This document shows, piece after piece, positions 6,237 through 8,376 of a DNA stretch of 8,376 nucleotides. How positions within the stretch are numbered: position 1 is the first letter of the stretch; every line of letters begins with the position of its first letter. The stretch is from JAZRUY01 sp045598845 (GTDB lineage: Bacteria; Verrucomicrobiota; Lentisphaeria; Victivallales; Victivallaceae): assembly GCA_045598845.1 (NCBI GenBank), contig JAZRUY010000179.1:1-8376 (forward strand), written 5' to 3'. Below the pieces are notes generated by a model that saw only the letters and a program-made list of their open reading frames with translations, searched no databases and had not been told where the DNA came from. The position numbers were made by a program, and so were the translations under genes.

Positions 6237-7376
6237 TCAATCCGCGTTTTTTCCGACTTCAATGATGCGCTGATACATTTTCTCATAGTCAGCGGCATTC
6301 TGTTTCAGTTTTTCGTCAGTAAACAATTTGCCGGCCTCGATGACAACCTCGAGCGCTTTATCGGGACGACCGCACATATAGAGAGTCCGGGCATGGAAGA
6401 CAGCCGCCCTGCCACGGGCATTGTCATCCGTATAAGTTCCGGAACGGTAGGCAGCCCGGCTGAATTTATACAGATAATCATGGCGGACCGAAGCCACGTC
6501 TTCAACCATCTCCCTGTCGGCCAGACGGCGCATCAGCGCGGCATCGGAGCCGAAACGGGCAACAACCCGGTCAACCCACGGTTCCATCTCATCGAAGCGG
6601 CCGCGGCTGCGCAGCAAATCCAGCGCCATGATGTAATAACGGGAATCCTGCGGTTCGGCGGCAATGCCGTCTTCTATGGTTTTCAAAGCCCGGTCCGGAT
6701 CATCCAGCGAATTATTGCATAAAGTCACAATATAACTGGTCAGCACCGCGCGCTGAGCAGGAAATTCCCGGATGCCTTCAAAGAGCAGTTCCACCGCTTT
6801 GGCCGGTTTCTTGTCCTCGAGCAATCCGGTCAATTCAACGGCGAAATCATCCATATCACGCGAAAGTTCAAGGTCAAAAGTGCCGTCCAGAATCCCGGTC
6901 AGATTTTCATCCAGCAGCGGCGCGGTGCCGCGCCAGAGCAGTTTGCCGTCAACGCCGACCACAGCGCACTCCGGCATGGCGGTACCCGGACGCACATACT
7001 TGAAAAAGGATGCCAGTTCGGTATCACTGGCCACCGGCATATCAAGCTGGCCGAGCAACGGATACTGCTGTATTTCCTCCGGGCTTTCCACCGCCACCGA
7101 AGCGAATGCCGCCCGTCCGGAGAATTTCTTCACCGAAGCGTTGAGCAATTTGAACGCCGCCTGATTGTTTCGGCCGGTTACGGACCAGAACACCAGTACC
7201 ACCGGAGTTTTACCGGCGTACTGCGCCAGTTTCATCTCATCGCCCTTGACCTGAGCGCTGATTTCCAATTCCGGCGCCGGCGCTCCGATCCTGATCTGCT
7301 CCGGACGCGATGCGCCGGATACACCTAAACACAGCCCGGCAACCGCCAAAGCGGTAAATATCCCGTTTGTCTTCAT
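6237..7376 (-). CDS. Exported TlpA-like thioredoxin-fold protein lacking CxxC, with C-terminal helical repeats
   Basis: A 379-residue protein. Residues 1-22 are a signal peptide (MKTNGIF, hydrophobic core, SGA). Residues 26-150 match the AhpC/TlpA thioredoxin fold: IGAPAPELEI, then TPVVLVFWS, and a cis-proline at P125 in AMPECAVV. Where TlpA has WCxxC this protein reads WSVTGRN (W64-N70), so the catalytic cysteine pair is missing. Residues of about 165-370 are helical and TPR-like (for example PAKAVELLFEGIREFP and PDRALKTIEDGIAAEP), suggesting protein binding. The ATG at 7376 is preferred because AAAGGG lies six bases before it. An ATG at 7391 overlapping the ligase stop as ATGA is an alternative. 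It probably acts as a periplasmic scaffold or binding protein rather than an oxidoreductase; this is inference. Confidence 0.8.
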   Translation of the reverse strand: MKTNGIFTALAVAGLCLGVSGASRPEQIRIGAPAPELEISAQVKGDEMKLAQYAGKTPVVLVFWSVTGRNNQAAFKLLNASVKKFSGRAAFASVAVESPEEIQQYPLLGQLDMPVASDTELASFFKYVRPGTAMPECAVVGVDGKLLWRGTAPLLDENLTGILDGTFDLELSRDMDDFAVELTGLLEDKKPAKAVELLFEGIREFPAQRAVLTSYIVTLCNNSLDDPDRALKTIEDGIAAEPQDSRYYIMALDLLRSRGRFDEMEPWVDRVVARFGSDAALMRRLADREMVEDVASVRHDYLYKFSRAAYRSGTYTDDNARGRAAVFHARTLYMCGRPDKALEVVIEAGKLFTDEKLKQNAADYEKMYQRIIEVGKNAD

Positions 7377-7382
7377 TCCGTA

Positions 7383-7388
7383 CCCTTT
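7383..7388 (-). promoter_or_regulatory. Ribosome binding site of the TlpA-like gene, overlapping the ligase stop
   Basis: AAAGGG on the minus strand lies six bases before the ATG at 7376. Its first A is the last base of the ligase TGA (7390-7388). This packing implies co-translation and favours 7376 over 7391 as the start. Confidence 0.6.
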
Positions 7389-8376
7389 CATTTGCAGCAA
7401 CCGCAGGCGTTGCCGCGGCAACGGTGCGAAGTATGTTTAAGGAGAGCGAACACCGGACCGGCGATGATCAGCAGAACTCCGGCAATGAACATCCAGATAC
7501 CGGCGGGAGAACCGGATACGCCGCGGCAAAGCAGCAGCATCGGCAGACCGCAGAGCAGCAGCACCGTCTGGAACATCACCAGACAGATACGCGCCATCCA
7601 CCAGGTAATTCCCTTTTCCGGCGCACGGGGCTCGGGAGCGGTGCGCAGCATCGCCGCATGAACCAGCGAAGCGGTAAGACTTTCGAAACTGACACCGGCG
7701 GTTTTAGCCGCCTTGGGCACCAGACTGGTGGCGGTGCAGCCGGGCAGAGCGTTACCTTCAAGCAGCATCGGCACACCGTTCCCGTCAACAATAAAATCCA
7801 CCCGGAGAATATCCCGGCAGCCGGCGGCGCGGTAAAAACGCATCGCATATCCGGACGCCGCTTCCAGCGCCGGAGAGGAAACCGTCTGAACCGGGCAGAA
7901 ATATTCAGTATGACCGTTCTTATACACATACTTGGCATCATAGTCATAGAATTGGTGCGGCGAACGGATTTCAATGGCCGGCAGCACTCTGCCGTTGACA
8001 ATCGGAACCGTGATTTCCGTCCCTTTTATGAATTCTTCGACCAGAATCTCATCATCAAGTTCAAGCTCATCGGCTACCGCCTTATCCCATTCCGCCGGAG
8101 AATCCACCTTGACAATACCGACAGTGGAACCCTCCATAGGCGCCTTGAGCACCAGCGGAAAATTAAATCCGGACGGGATACCGCGGTTTTCCGCGGTAAC
8201 AGTAGCCCATCTGGCAGTGGGAATCTTATAAAAGTCAGCCAGTTTCTTGGAGGAAATCTTGTCCATAACCGCAAAACAAGCCGCCCACTCGGAGCCGACG
8301 AATTTCAAACCGCGGTCGGCCAGAACTTTCTGCAGCCGTCCGTCTTCTCCGAAACCGCCGTGCAGCACCGGATAGA
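7388..8376 (-). CDS. ddl: D-alanine--D-alanine ligase (5' end outside window) with C-terminal two-helix membrane anchor
   Basis: 328 full codons are visible; about 80 N-terminal residues lie beyond the right edge. The protein opens at YPVLHGGFGEDG, the standard Ddl segment near the end of the N-terminal domain, and continues through the ATP-grasp domain. Landmarks are LVLKAPMEGSTVGI, LVEEFIKGTEITVP, FYDYDAKY (the D-Ala-type omega loop rather than the Van D-lactate type), RVDF, and LLEGNALPGCTATSLVPKAA with the Mg-binding E and N. Ddl joins two D-alanines for peptidoglycan precursors in the cytosol. After the normal end, at about visible residue 250, the frame continues with two hydrophobic helices (about 256-283 and 293-312) and a tail containing HTSHRCRGNACGCCK. 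This extension is not part of ordinary Ddl. The gene leads the visible cassette and ends within the ribosome binding site of the next gene. Confidence 0.92.
   Translation of the reverse strand, partial: YPVLHGGFGEDGRLQKVLADRGLKFVGSEWAACFAVMDKISSKKLADFYKIPTARWATVTAENRGIPSGFNFPLVLKAPMEGSTVGIVKVDSPAEWDKAVADELELDDEILVEEFIKGTEITVPIVNGRVLPAIEIRSPHQFYDYDAKYVYKNGHTEYFCPVQTVSSPALEAASGYAMRFYRAAGCRDILRVDFIVDGNGVPMLLEGNALPGCTATSLVPKAAKTAGVSFESLTASLVHAAMLRTAPEPRAPEKGITWWMARICLVMFQTVLLLCGLPMLLLCRGVSGSPAGIWMFIAGVLLIIAGPVFALLKHTSHRCRGNACGCCK

Noticed and set aside
7392..7661. Plus-strand open frame opposite the ligase membrane extension
   Set aside because: I considered whether the extension was an artefact and this frame the real gene. 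The minus-strand frame is continuous with Ddl and gives two clear hydrophobic helices, while this one shows no domain or ribosome binding site.
8179..8198. Perfect inverted repeat TACCGCGG-TTTT-CCGCGGTA inside the ligase gene
   Set aside because: It lies within well-conserved Ddl coding sequence, has no T run on the minus strand after it, and fits chance pairing in GC-rich codons. No role is supported.

Overview
The window looks like ordinary chromosomal DNA from a Gram-negative-type, probably anaerobic bacterium of intermediate to moderately high GC content. The clues are clear Shine-Dalgarno sites, sigma70-like promoters, several signal peptides and a clostridial-type 2[4Fe-4S] ferredoxin. 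My best guess at lineage is the PVC group (Lentisphaerae/Victivallis-like). That rests on overall protein flavour and is low confidence. I see no tRNA, rRNA, CRISPR array, insertion sequence or phage gene, and no gene-free stretch longer than 300 bases.

Left part (1-2092). A DtxR/MntR-type metal-dependent repressor runs leftward off the edge, lacking at most its last residues. Its promoter carries a TTAG-N6-CTAA dyad that could be its own operator. Divergently on the + strand lies a ten-helix EamA-type transporter. It is followed by a 56-residue ferredoxin with its own promoter, strong ribosome binding site and a textbook terminator.

Middle part (2115-5277, + strand). A GT-C-fold membrane glycosyltransferase begins only about 22 bases after that terminator. 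It overlaps miaA (tRNA A37 dimethylallyltransferase) by 17 bases. A new promoter with a perfect TTGACA box and a dyad near its expected start point then drives a DUF975-like multi-pass membrane protein.

Right part (5314-8376, - strand). A tightly packed four-gene run reads leftward: a D-alanine--D-alanine ligase (5' end outside the window) with an added C-terminal membrane anchor and Cys/His-rich tail; an exported thioredoxin-fold protein without a CxxC motif, joined to a helical-repeat region; an exported RidA-family protein; and a small exported thioredoxin with a CPWC site. Spacing is about 11, 7 and 28 bases, so co-transcription is likely. A 9-bp stem-loop separates its end from the convergent DUF975-like gene.

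The most unusual content is this cassette. It joins a membrane-anchored peptidoglycan-precursor ligase to three exported proteins, including a RidA protein, which is normally cytosolic. The remaining genes are familiar families in an unremarkable order.
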